This document shows, piece after piece, positions 17,285 through 26,584 of a stretch of DNA of 64,000 nt. The notes beneath the pieces were generated by a model. It searched no databases and had not been told where the DNA came from. It saw only the letters and a program-made list of their open reading frames with translations. A program made the position numbers and the translations under genes. Origin of the DNA: Candidatus Kapaibacterium sp. (GTDB lineage: Bacteria; Bacteroidota; Ignavibacteria; Kapaibacteriales; UBA2268); NCBI GenBank assembly GCA_026418625.1, contig JAOABA010000001.1, positions 1-64,000 on the forward strand, given 5' to 3'. Position 1 is the stretch's first letter; each line of letters opens with the position of its first letter.

Positions 17285-18949
17285 TTGAAAAAGGCAATAT
17301 TATTATCCTTAGCAATTTTTTTGCTACTATTAGTCGTTTATTTTTATTATCAATATATAATAAATTCTTGTTCTGGTCATTTCATTTATGGACTTGATGA
17401 TACTTATATTCATCTGTCATTAGCAAAAAATTTCCTTGAAAGTGGAAATTTTGGAATAAATCACGAAGAATTTGGTTTTGCAACTTCCTCACCTCTTTGG
17501 ACTGTCATTTTAATTATTATATTTAAGATTTTTGGATACAACGAGCTTGTTCCATTTTATCTAAATATTTTAATTTCAATTCTAATTATCATATTAAGCT
17601 TAAGAATTGTAAATAAATCATTAGATAATTTACCATCTTTATTCTCATTGATTATTTTGATAATCCTTAGTATTCCAATAATACCAATGATTTTTATAGG
17701 AATGGAACATTTATTACATCTCCTAATATCATTGTTATTTATAAGTGTAACGCTCAATCTGAAATATGAACAAGATAAAAAAACAAAAAACTTAATATTT
17801 TTAGCAATTTTATCAATTCTATTGACTTTAGTTCGCTATGAAGCTATTTTCTTGATAATTGCTACATCAATTTTTATGATTATGTCCCCAATCAGAATAA
17901 AATATTTCTTAATTGTAGCTTTTTTTGCAATTGTGCCTCACATTATTATTGGTTTTTATTCAATTAGTTACGGTGGTCTTTTCTTTCCAAATCCTATTCT
18001 GCTAAAAGGATACGAAGGAGCTGACTCAATAATATCTTTTATCCAAAGATATGTTTATTCAGGTGTAATCAATCTGGTTGAGAACTCTCACTTGTTGGTT
18101 GCATTTTTAATTAGCATTGGTTTATTGATTTATATTCATTTTCAAAATAAAAACAATTTTTTAGAAACCTTATCAAAAAATAATATTGAGTCTTTCAACG
18201 AAAATTTCCCTTTTCAAGAAAAAACTGAATATGTTAAAGATTTAATTTTAATATTCTTAATTACATCGATTTTTCATTTACAGTTTGCTAAAACAGGCTG
18301 GTTCTATAGATATGAAGCTTATTTAGTTGGCATCTTCCTCATTTTCTTATTGCCATTTTTAGCGAAATTATTAATCGGCTACACAAAAAAAACCAATTTT
18401 TTTGTCATAGCAAAAGGAAGGTTCTTATTTATTCTTCTTTCTATTTTGCTGATTCTTCCGTTTATTCATCGTGGGATAGAATCACACAACAAATTAAGAT
18501 TTGCCCCAATAAACATTTATGAACAGCAATTCCACATATCAAGATTTTTAGATAAATACTACAAAAACCAACCCATTGGAATGAATGATATTGGATTAGT
18601 GAGCCTATCAACAAATGTCAAAGTGATAGATGTTTATGGCTTGGCTGATAATAACATCACAAAAGCAAAGTTTGATGGAGTATATTCTCCAGAATATTTT
18701 TATGATTACTTAAAGAAAAAAAATTGCAATATTTTGGTGATTTTTGATGCTTGGTTCAAAAAAGAGATAAAATACAACACTGAATTAATCAGGGTAGCAA
18801 CTTGGAAAATTGAAAATAATGAAGTATGCGGAATGGACGAAGTTACATTTTATACCCTTGATTTGCAAAAAGCTGAAAATCTCAAAACTTATTTAGAAAA
18901 ATATAAAGAAATAATGCCAAAAACTATTAATTTAAGGATATTGATTTAA
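17285..18949 (+). CDS. multi-spanning GT39-like membrane glycosyltransferase
   Basis: A 554-residue integral membrane protein with about ten hydrophobic helices, followed by a soluble C-terminal part of about 150 residues. It starts at a TTG at 17285. The first periplasmic loop contains LDDTYIHLSLAKNFLESG, with the Asp pair after the first helix and the FATSSPLW stretch typical of GT-C (family 39 and related) enzymes that use polyprenyl-phosphate sugars. The substrate cannot be read. It opens a same-strand block with the GH57 enzyme, a flippase and UDP-galactopyranose mutase, pointing to glycan or surface-polysaccharide work. Confidence 0.65.
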   Translation: MKKAILLSLAIFLLLLVVYFYYQYIINSCSGHFIYGLDDTYIHLSLAKNFLESGNFGINHEEFGFATSSPLWTVILIIIFKIFGYNELVPFYLNILISILIIILSLRIVNKSLDNLPSLFSLIILIILSIPIIPMIFIGMEHLLHLLISLLFISVTLNLKYEQDKKTKNLIFLAILSILLTLVRYEAIFLIIATSIFMIMSPIRIKYFLIVAFFAIVPHIIIGFYSISYGGLFFPNPILLKGYEGADSIISFIQRYVYSGVINLVENSHLLVAFLISIGLLIYIHFQNKNNFLETLSKNNIESFNENFPFQEKTEYVKDLILIFLITSIFHLQFAKTGWFYRYEAYLVGIFLIFLLPFLAKLLIGYTKKTNFFVIAKGRFLFILLSILLILPFIHRGIESHNKLRFAPINIYEQQFHISRFLDKYYKNQPIGMNDIGLVSLSTNVKVIDVYGLADNNITKAKFDGVYSPEYFYDYLKKKNCNILVIFDAWFKKEIKYNTELIRVATWKIENNEVCGMDEVTFYTLDLQKAENLKTYLEKYKEIMPKTINLRILI

Positions 18950-18980
18950 TACTGAATTAAAAAACAATTAAGGATGAATA

Positions 18981-20726
18981 ATGTTTGCTGGAAATTATGT
19001 TTTGATTTTGCATACACACTTACCGTGGGTTTTACACCACGGCAACTGGCCCCACGGTGTTGAATGGCTTACTGAAGCTGTTGCTGAATGCTACATACCT
19101 TTATTAAACGTATTTAACGATTTACTGAACGAAGGAATTTCGCCGAAAGTCAGTCTTGATATTTCTCCTGTGCTTTGTGAACAACTTGAGCACCCTGAAT
19201 TCAAATATATCTTCATTGATTATTGCAATCAGAAAATATTAGCTGCACAAAAAGATGAAAAGAACTTTACTGACTGGGGCTGGGATGAACATCATATTTA
19301 TTTGACTCGTTTCTGGCAGCATTGGTATGAACAGCGAAAAAATGATTTTTTATACAGATATAATGCTTCTGTTATTACAGCTTTCAAAGAATTACAAGAC
19401 AATGGAGCAGTCGAAATACTGACTTGCGGAGCAACACACGGATATTTACCCTTGTTAGGTGATGACAGAAGTATTAATTTACAAATTGAAGCTGCAGTTG
19501 AAAATTATAAAAAACATTTTGGCAGAAACCCACGAGGAATTTGGCTGCCAGAGTGTGCTTATAGACCTTCTTACGAGTGGAAATCACTTCTACCAATTCA
19601 CCCATTTCATCATCCAAGGTTGAGACCGGGAATTGAGCAATTCTTAGCCAAACATCATATTGAATATTTCATTACAGACGAAGACCTTATTCAAAGGGCT
19701 TATCCAATTGGAATGTATCTTGATTTTTCAAAAGAACGATTTATTACTCTCGAATCACAGTCATCGCATTTAAAAAAGGCATTTTTTGAAAATACCCCAT
19801 TAATGATTTTTAATGTCAGTTCGAGCGAAAAAGTTGAATACGGAACTGCTGTAGCTTTTTCACGCCATCATAAAATATCAATGCAGGTATGGAGTGGCGA
19901 AATGGGTTATCCCGGTGAACCTGATTATCTCGATTTCCATAAAAAGCATCTTGATTCAATGATTAGATATTGGAGGGTAACAGACACAAAAGCTGATATG
20001 ATGTATAAATCACTTTATCACCCGGACTGGACACAGAAAAAAATAGATTTACAATCCAATCATTTCATTCATCATATAGAAAATACTCTAAATTGGTTTC
20101 GAAATGAAAAGAAAAGAACCGGAACCCTTTGCACTCCATTCGATACCGAGCTTTTCGGGCATTGGTGGTTCGAGGGTCCAGAATTTATAAGAGCTTTAGC
20201 TAAGGGGCTTTCTCATTCACCCTACGTAAATATGGCAACTGCGTCAGAGGAACTATTTAGAGTGAAACCCTTAGAAGTAAAGGGAATGCCTGAAGGTTCT
20301 TGGGGAAAGAATAATAATCACGATGTTTGGATAAACGATGAGACTAAATGGACTTGGGAGGTTATTTATAACAACGAAAACCGTTGGAATGCGATTATGC
20401 AGAAATTTAATGATTTTATTCAAAAAAAGGAATATGAAGGCAAAGCAAAATTGGATGCTGATTTAAGGAGAATACTCACTCAAGCACTTCGCGAAATGAT
20501 GTTGCTTCATGCATCCGACTGGCAGTTCTTGATAACCACTCAATCAGCAAGAGATTATGCCGAGCAAAGATTCTCTTATCATCACTCCGATTTCAATAAA
20601 TTATGTGATATTGCTGAAAAATTTATCGAAACAGGATTAATCAACCATCAAGATTTCCTTTTCCTTGAAGAAACAGAAAAAAGAAACTCACCTTTTCCGG
20701 AATTACAACTTGAATGGTGGAGATAA
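18981..20726 (+). CDS. GH57 family 1,4-alpha-glucan branching enzyme-like protein
   Basis: A 581-residue glycoside hydrolase family 57 protein. Its N-terminus (LILHTHLPWVLHHG) gives the GH57 HxH motif, WLPECAYRP holds the probable nucleophile Glu191, and FDTELFGHWWFEGP, at about residue 385, holds the probable acid/base Asp. The DUF1957-like C-terminal helices (ASDWQFLITTQSARDYAE) are typical of GH57 branching enzymes rather than amylases. The likely role is forming alpha-1,6 branches in glycogen, working with the GlgA at 50427. It sits 31 bases after the GT39-like gene and 9 bases before the flippase. Confidence 0.85.
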   Translation: MFAGNYVLILHTHLPWVLHHGNWPHGVEWLTEAVAECYIPLLNVFNDLLNEGISPKVSLDISPVLCEQLEHPEFKYIFIDYCNQKILAAQKDEKNFTDWGWDEHHIYLTRFWQHWYEQRKNDFLYRYNASVITAFKELQDNGAVEILTCGATHGYLPLLGDDRSINLQIEAAVENYKKHFGRNPRGIWLPECAYRPSYEWKSLLPIHPFHHPRLRPGIEQFLAKHHIEYFITDEDLIQRAYPIGMYLDFSKERFITLESQSSHLKKAFFENTPLMIFNVSSSEKVEYGTAVAFSRHHKISMQVWSGEMGYPGEPDYLDFHKKHLDSMIRYWRVTDTKADMMYKSLYHPDWTQKKIDLQSNHFIHHIENTLNWFRNEKKRTGTLCTPFDTELFGHWWFEGPEFIRALAKGLSHSPYVNMATASEELFRVKPLEVKGMPEGSWGKNNNHDVWINDETKWTWEVIYNNENRWNAIMQKFNDFIQKKEYEGKAKLDADLRRILTQALREMMLLHASDWQFLITTQSARDYAEQRFSYHHSDFNKLCDIAEKFIETGLINHQDFLFLEETEKRNSPFPELQLEWWR

Positions 20727-20735
20727 ACGGCTAAA

Positions 20736-22139
20736 ATGACTGGAGCAAGATTAATCCTTAAAAATATGCTGTCCCTTTCGGTTGCCGAAGTAGCAAAACA
20801 AGGCTTGACAGTTATTTTTACTATTTATGTTGCAAGAGTTCTAAGTCCAGAAGGCTTTGGTATTATTAATTTTGCCAAAGCCTTTGTTATGTATTTTATT
20901 CTCGTTGTCGGTCTTGGTTACGACACTTACGGAACCCGTGAAATTGCAAAAGACAAATCAAGCCTCCAGAAAAATGTAAATACAATTTTCACAATCAGAT
21001 TAATTCTTTCTACACTTGCTTATATTATATTTCTTGGAATTGTTTTTTTCCTTGACAAACCGGACTTAGTAAAAATTGTTTTAATCATAGTTGGCACTCA
21101 AATTTTTTCCAATGCCTTCTTATTGAACTGGGTTTATATTGGTCTTGAAAGGATGGAAATAGTTGCTATTCGTCAGGTTGCAGTTAGTATATTGAACTTG
21201 CTTGGTGTAATTTTGCTTGTCCATCACCCTGATGATACTATCATAGCAGTTATTATCACATCCGCTTCCTTAGCAATCAATACAATTTGGCTGATTATTT
21301 ATTATATCAAAGAATATGGTGTAATTAAACTTGATTTTGACTGGGCTTATTTCAAACAAATGACAAAGTCATCAATAAGGCTGGGCTTGATATTTTTTAT
21401 AATCACTATTTATAACTATCTCAATATCAATATGCTTGGATTTATGAAATCCAATGTTGAAACCGGAATTTATAGTGCTGCCTTCTCCATTACCTTGTTC
21501 TCATTGGTTCCGTCTTCAATTTTCCAGAATGCTTTTTTCCCAAATTTTTCAAGAGCAGAGCTAAGAGAGGATAGAATCAAAATTATGAGCAAGTTCTCAT
21601 TGCTTAGTTATATGTTCGGATCAATAATTGCTGTTGGATTATTTACATTTGCTGATGGAATTGTAATTATTTTTGGAAGTAAATATGTTAATGTGCTTCC
21701 GGTTATACGGATTGTGATGGTAACGGTGCTAATTATGTATATGAACATAAATTTTTCTTCTCCGCTTATAGCTTGGAAAATGGAAAGCAAGGTGCTATAT
21801 GCAATTATTGCAGGAGGAGTCACCAACGTTATTGCTAATATTTTTTTAATTCCCAGATATGGTGCAATAGGAGCTGGAATTGGAACAATATTAAGCGAAA
21901 CCGCAGTTTTTATAGGGCTGGCAAGAACTTATTATTTGACTGTCAGAAAATTCGAATTTTTCAAATTGCTGGTATTAATTTTGTTATCTCTTACTTCTTG
22001 TGGGCTGGGGTATTTGCTATATTTAAATGGACTGAATATATTTATAGCAGCTGTGTTATCCTTTATAGCTTATTTTGTGTTAATCTTTGCTTTTAAATTA
22101 ATTACAATGAACGAACTAATGGGGTATCTTAAAAGATGA
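20736..22139 (+). CDS. oligosaccharide flippase (Wzx/MATE-like)
   Basis: A 467-residue protein with about 12-14 hydrophobic helices. The opening pattern LSVAEVAKQGLTVIFTIYVARVLSPEGFGIINFAKAF is divided over the first two helices and typical of the polysaccharide biosynthesis/MOP flippase family. It would translocate lipid-linked oligosaccharide units across the inner membrane. Its TGA overlaps the ATG of the UDP-galactopyranose mutase gene (ATGA), so the two are translationally coupled; galactofuranose in the exported unit is a reasonable inference. Confidence 0.85.
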   Translation: MTGARLILKNMLSLSVAEVAKQGLTVIFTIYVARVLSPEGFGIINFAKAFVMYFILVVGLGYDTYGTREIAKDKSSLQKNVNTIFTIRLILSTLAYIIFLGIVFFLDKPDLVKIVLIIVGTQIFSNAFLLNWVYIGLERMEIVAIRQVAVSILNLLGVILLVHHPDDTIIAVIITSASLAINTIWLIIYYIKEYGVIKLDFDWAYFKQMTKSSIRLGLIFFIITIYNYLNINMLGFMKSNVETGIYSAAFSITLFSLVPSSIFQNAFFPNFSRAELREDRIKIMSKFSLLSYMFGSIIAVGLFTFADGIVIIFGSKYVNVLPVIRIVMVTVLIMYMNINFSSPLIAWKMESKVLYAIIAGGVTNVIANIFLIPRYGAIGAGIGTILSETAVFIGLARTYYLTVRKFEFFKLLVLILLSLTSCGLGYLLYLNGLNIFIAAVLSFIAYFVLIFAFKLITMNELMGYLKR

Positions 22140-23260
22140 AATATGATTATTTAATCGTTGGAGCGGGGCTTTCCGGCTCTGTTTTAGCTGAAAGGATTGC
22201 TTCACAACTTAACAAAAAAGTCCTGGTAATAGATAAAAAAGATCACATTGCCGGTCACTGCTACGATTATGCCCACGAGAGCGGGATAATGATTCATAAA
22301 TTCGGTCCCCATATTTTTCATACAAATATCAAAAAAGTTTGGGACTACCTTTCAAAATTTACAAAATGGCATCTTTATTTTCATAGAGTTTTAGCGGTAG
22401 TCGAGGGAAAAAAAGTCCCTGTCCCTTTCAATTTAAATTCAATCTATCTACTTTTCCCAAAGAAATATGCAGAGAAACTTGAAGATTTGCTTATCAAAAA
22501 CTTTGGTTACGGAATAAAAATACCAATTTTAAAACTAAAAAATAATTCAAATCCTGAAATCAACTTTTTGGCTGACTATATTTATAAAAATGTTTTCTTG
22601 GGTTATACTTTAAAGCAGTGGGATTTGAAACCCGAAGAGCTTGATTTTACTGTAACATCGAGAGTCCCCGTTTATATTAGCCGTGACGATAGATACTTTC
22701 AGGATACTTATCAGGGTATTCCTTTGAAAGGCTATGCAGAATTAGTAAAAAATATTCTAAATCATAAAAACATTACAATTCTTTTAAATACTCATTATTC
22801 AAAGCTGCCAACAGATATTAATTATAAAAAGATAATCTTTACAGGTCCAATTGACGAATTTTTTGATTATAAACACGGGGAGTTACCTTACAGAAGCTTA
22901 AGATTTGAATATGATGAAATAAGAAAAAGTTATTTTCAGGAAGTCGCTCAAGTTAATTATCCAAATAATTATGATTTTACGAGAATAACTGAGTTCAAGC
23001 ATTTTTTGGATACAGAGTCCGATCTGACAGTAATCGCAAAGGAATTTTCTGAAGAATACAAAATTGGATTAAATGACCCATATTACCCAATCCCCAGAAA
23101 AGAAAACGATGAAATTTACCTCAAATACAAGCAAGAAGCAGAGAAACAAAAGAACAAAGTCATTTTTGTTGGAAGGTTAGCTGACTATAAATATTATAAT
23201 ATGGATCAGACAGTCGCAGTAGCCTTGACTGTATTTGAAAAGAATATTGGGAAAAAGTAG
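22136..23260 (+). CDS. glf: UDP-galactopyranose mutase
   Basis: This flavoenzyme interconverts UDP-galactopyranose and UDP-galactofuranose. The 374-residue chain has the FAD-binding start YDYLIVGAGLSGSVLAERIA, DKKDHIAGHCYDY, HKFGPHIFHTN, and the C-terminal VGRLADYKYYNMDQ motif that is diagnostic of the family. The length matches bacterial Glf. Coupled to the upstream flippase by a four-base overlap, it closes the polysaccharide block that starts at 17285. Confidence 0.95.
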   Translation: MKYDYLIVGAGLSGSVLAERIASQLNKKVLVIDKKDHIAGHCYDYAHESGIMIHKFGPHIFHTNIKKVWDYLSKFTKWHLYFHRVLAVVEGKKVPVPFNLNSIYLLFPKKYAEKLEDLLIKNFGYGIKIPILKLKNNSNPEINFLADYIYKNVFLGYTLKQWDLKPEELDFTVTSRVPVYISRDDRYFQDTYQGIPLKGYAELVKNILNHKNITILLNTHYSKLPTDINYKKIIFTGPIDEFFDYKHGELPYRSLRFEYDEIRKSYFQEVAQVNYPNNYDFTRITEFKHFLDTESDLTVIAKEFSEEYKIGLNDPYYPIPRKENDEIYLKYKQEAEKQKNKVIFVGRLADYKYYNMDQTVAVALTVFEKNIGKK

Positions 23261-23343
23261 ACTTAAGTAGAATAAAAATTTAGATTACTTTAGTATAATA
23301 TTTTTTAAAAAGATTTTTTTCAAAAAATTTAATTATATTCCTG

Positions 23344-25359
23344 ATGACAAGGTTTGAGGCTGAAGAAATTTTAAAGAAAACTTTCAAGTTATCAAAATTC
23401 TACGATGACCAATGGACTACTATTAAATATATTTTAGAGGGTCGGAAGGTTCTGCTTATTCAAAGAACTGGATTTGGTAAATCACTTTGTTTTCAATTTC
23501 CAGCAACAATTTTTAAAGGAATGACTGTCATTTTTTCTCCTCTGATTGCATTAATGAGAGACCAAGTTAAAAAATTGAATGACCTCGGTATTAAAGCAAG
23601 ATGTATCAATAGCGAACAAACTCTTGAAGAAAACTCCAAAATTATTAATGAAGCAAAATTGGGTAAAGTTAAAATTTTATATATTGCACCAGAAAGACAA
23701 GAAAATATTGAATGGATTGAAGCAGTTCGGGAAATGAATTTATCGATGATTGTTGTTGATGAGGCACACTGTATATCCCTTTGGGGACATGACTTTAGAC
23801 CAGCGTTTAAACGAATTGTAGATCTTGTAAATCTCTTACCAAAAGGATTTCCGGTTCTTGCAACAACTGCAACTGCAACAAAAAGAGTTGAAAATGATAT
23901 AGCCAAACAAATTGGCTACGACACGATTACAATTAGGGGAAATTTGATAAGGGACAATTTAAAATTGTATGTAATACAAGTTTCTTCTGAAGATGAAAAA
24001 TTAATTTGGTTAGGCAAAAACCTAAATAAACTTCCGGGCTCTGGAATTATATATACTGGGACCAGAGTTAATACCTTAATTTATTCCAACTGGTTAGAAT
24101 ATTTAAAAATCTCTTCTACTTCTTATAATGCTGCTTTAGATCCTGAATCAAGAGTTGCAATCGAAAATGGCTTTATGGTTAATCAGTGGAAATGTATTGT
24201 TTCAACTAATGCTTTAGGTATGGGTATTGACAAACCTGATATAAGATTTATCATTCATACTCAAATTCCGCAATCTCCAATTCATTATTACCAAGAAATT
24301 GGTAGGGCCGGAAGGGATGGAGAAACTTCCTATATTATTTTGTTCTACAATAAAGAAGATAGAAAATTACCTGAGGCTTTTATTGAAAGCAGTAGACCGG
24401 AGATGTCAATATACGATAAAGTAATAAATGTTGTAAAAAACGAATTATTAAGTGAAAGAGAACTGATGAAGCAAACCAACCTAAAACAGACACAAGTAAG
24501 GGTTATAAAAGCTGATTTAATAGAACAAGGAATTATTCGTGAATTAAATTTTGGAGGAAGTAAAAAATATGAATTCATTACTAATGCTAAAAAAATAGAT
24601 ACAAAAAAATTCGTTGATCTTAGAAATCATAAATTGAAAGAACTTGAAGATATGATTGCATATGTTGAAACAGATAAATCAAGAATGAAATTCCTTTGCG
24701 AATATTTAGGCGACACCATAAAAAGTAATATTTCAAATTGTGATAATACCAGTGAAAATAAAATTAAAATTTCTGTTACTCCCGAATGGATTGAAAAACT
24801 TCAAAATTTCAGGGAAGAATATCTTCCAATATTAGAAGTAGAAACTAAAGGATCAAATCTTATTAATGGTATAGCCGCTTCTTACTATGGAACTTCATCG
24901 GTTGGATCTGCTATACATCGTTCTAAATATGAAAATGGAGGAGATTTTCCCGATTTTTTATTAAAGTTATTTATTAAAGCTTTTAGAAAAAAATTTGGAA
25001 ACGAAACATTTCATTATATTTTATACGTCCCTCCAACAAAATCAGGGGACTTAGTTAAAAATTTTGCAATCAAAGTATCTAAAATTCTGAAAATTCCGAT
25101 CTCACATAAATTAGTCAAAACTAGACATACTATTGAGCAAAAGGTTTTTGAAAATTCCTTATTAAAAACAGAAAATGTTAAAAACGCATTTGTATATTTA
25201 GAACCAAATGAAATAAAAGGAAAAACAATTTTAATAATTGATGACATATTTGACAGTGGAGCAACTATGAAGGAAATTGGTAGATATTTAACAACCTTAG
25301 GAGTTTTAAAAATTGTTCCTATGGCTATTGCAAAAACTGTTGGTGGAGATATTGTTTAA
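23344..25359 (+). CDS. RecQ-family helicase fused to a ComF-like phosphoribosyltransferase domain
   Basis: A 671-residue fusion. Residues 1-340 are a superfamily 2 helicase of RecQ type: TGFGKS (42-47), DEAH (139-142) in VVDEAHCISLWGHDFRPAF, TTATAT (174-179), and motif VI QEIGRAGRDG (317-326). A winged-helix-like region follows (about 355-415). The RecQ zinc site is degenerate: only Cys452 and Cys466 remain where four cysteines are expected. Residues about 480-671 form a phosphoribosyltransferase domain with the PRPP loop IIDDIFDSGAT (631-641), preceded by a ComFC-like TRHTIEQ...NVKNAF block. No HRDC domain is seen. The DprA-like gene starts four bases after the stop. A role in single-strand DNA handling, uptake or defence is inferred, not shown. 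Confidence 0.88.
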   Translation: MTRFEAEEILKKTFKLSKFYDDQWTTIKYILEGRKVLLIQRTGFGKSLCFQFPATIFKGMTVIFSPLIALMRDQVKKLNDLGIKARCINSEQTLEENSKIINEAKLGKVKILYIAPERQENIEWIEAVREMNLSMIVVDEAHCISLWGHDFRPAFKRIVDLVNLLPKGFPVLATTATATKRVENDIAKQIGYDTITIRGNLIRDNLKLYVIQVSSEDEKLIWLGKNLNKLPGSGIIYTGTRVNTLIYSNWLEYLKISSTSYNAALDPESRVAIENGFMVNQWKCIVSTNALGMGIDKPDIRFIIHTQIPQSPIHYYQEIGRAGRDGETSYIILFYNKEDRKLPEAFIESSRPEMSIYDKVINVVKNELLSERELMKQTNLKQTQVRVIKADLIEQGIIRELNFGGSKKYEFITNAKKIDTKKFVDLRNHKLKELEDMIAYVETDKSRMKFLCEYLGDTIKSNISNCDNTSENKIKISVTPEWIEKLQNFREEYLPILEVETKGSNLINGIAASYYGTSSVGSAIHRSKYENGGDFPDFLLKLFIKAFRKKFGNETFHYILYVPPTKSGDLVKNFAIKVSKILKIPISHKLVKTRHTIEQKVFENSLLKTENVKNAFVYLEPNEIKGKTILIIDDIFDSGATMKEIGRYLTTLGVLKIVPMAIAKTVGGDIV

Positions 25360-25363
25360 TAAA

Positions 25364-26521
25364 ATGATGAAAGAAACAGCATATTGGATAAGTTTAGCCC
25401 ATATACCAAAATGGGGATATAAAAAAATCAATAGTCTCATTGTTAAGTTTTTTCATGATTTTCAAATCCCTATTGACGAATTTTTTCATTTGGATGAAAC
25501 AGATTGGAAAAATAAATTCCATTTAGAGGATAAAGATATAAATGATTTGAAAAAAGCAAAATCTGAAGTAGCTAGTAATTCTTTTCTTGCTGAATCATTG
25601 CTTAACCAAGGTTATGAAATTTTACCCATTATTTCCTCTGACTATTCAAAAACATTAAAAGAAAACTTAAAAACATCTAATTCGCCACCTATTCTCTATT
25701 TAAAAGGAAATAAAAACATTTTAGGAGAAAATTCCGTTGCTATTGTAGGCTCTCGAAATGCCTCTAAAAAAGCTTTAGATTTTGCAGACAACATAGCCAA
25801 ATTGGCAAGTAATAAATTTAAAGTTGTTGTTAGTGGCTTTGCTAAAGGTGTAGACAAACAGGCATTGGATTCAGCCATTAAATACAAAGGTCAAAGTATA
25901 ATTGTTTTACCACAAGGTATTTTGACATTTGATTCTGGCTTTAAAAAATACTATAAGCAAATAATAGATGGCGACATCTTAGTTCTGAGCACTTTTTTCC
26001 CTAAAGCCCCTTGGAAAGCAGAATTGGCTATGGCTCGAAATCCAATCATTTATGGGCTTGCTAAAGAAATTTTTGTTGCTGAGTCATCCGATAAAGGTGG
26101 AACCTGGTCTGGAGTTATTGACGGTCTAAGAAAAGGTAGGAAGATTTATGTTCTTAAACCTGAAATTGATGATAATAATGCTAACAATTTATTAATACAA
26201 AAGGGTGCCATTCCTGTGGACTTTGAGGGTAATGAATTATATAAAGAATACGATATAGTCGAGAATCATCTTTTAGTATCTGCAGAAGAACAAGTTGAAA
26301 CTTACGATTTAGAAAAAAAAATCCATGAAATTCTCACAGTAAAACCAATGACTGCCACAGAAATTCTTGCTAAACTGGATATCGATTGGAAAATAAAAAA
26401 AATGAATAATTATCTAAAAAAATTAAATTTCATTCAATTCGAAAAAAGCGGTCGAAGAAATATATATAAGCTCAGAGAATCAATTGAAAGATTTCAACAT
26501 AAACTATTTGATAACAGTTAA
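25364..26521 (+). CDS. divergent DprA/SLOG-family DNA-processing protein
   Basis: A 385-residue DprA-like protein starting at the ATG at 25364, or the adjacent ATG at 25367; an in-frame TTG-type start inside the helicase gene is unlikely. The N-terminus has helical-hairpin character. The Rossmann core shows VAIVGSRNAS (125-134), VVVSGFAKGVDKQALDSA (154-171), STFFPKAPWKAELAMARNPIIYGLA (209-233, key residues S209, R225, N226) and KGGTWSG (244-250). The last stands where competence DprA usually has SGSLIT. A winged helix closes the chain (about 315-370). Family DprA binds single-stranded DNA and loads RecA. The pairing with the RecQ-PRTase and the altered motif suggest a specialised version. Confidence 0.85.
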   Translation: MMKETAYWISLAHIPKWGYKKINSLIVKFFHDFQIPIDEFFHLDETDWKNKFHLEDKDINDLKKAKSEVASNSFLAESLLNQGYEILPIISSDYSKTLKENLKTSNSPPILYLKGNKNILGENSVAIVGSRNASKKALDFADNIAKLASNKFKVVVSGFAKGVDKQALDSAIKYKGQSIIVLPQGILTFDSGFKKYYKQIIDGDILVLSTFFPKAPWKAELAMARNPIIYGLAKEIFVAESSDKGGTWSGVIDGLRKGRKIYVLKPEIDDNNANNLLIQKGAIPVDFEGNELYKEYDIVENHLLVSAEEQVETYDLEKKIHEILTVKPMTATEILAKLDIDWKIKKMNNYLKKLNFIQFEKSGRRNIYKLRESIERFQHKLFDNS

Positions 26522-26584
26522 AAATACTTTCTTTATAATTTATTTTGTTCTTTGTCACAATTTGGTTAATGATACTGTAAAAAA

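Noticed and set aside
23493-23906. Minus-strand open frame of 137 codons inside the helicase gene
   Set aside because: It overlaps the conserved helicase motifs in antisense and shows no domain or ribosome binding site.
25313-25363. Longer start for the DprA-like gene inside the helicase gene
   Set aside because: The 17 extra residues are the out-of-frame reading of the PRTase end. The ATG pair at 25364 aligns with the usual DprA N-terminus.
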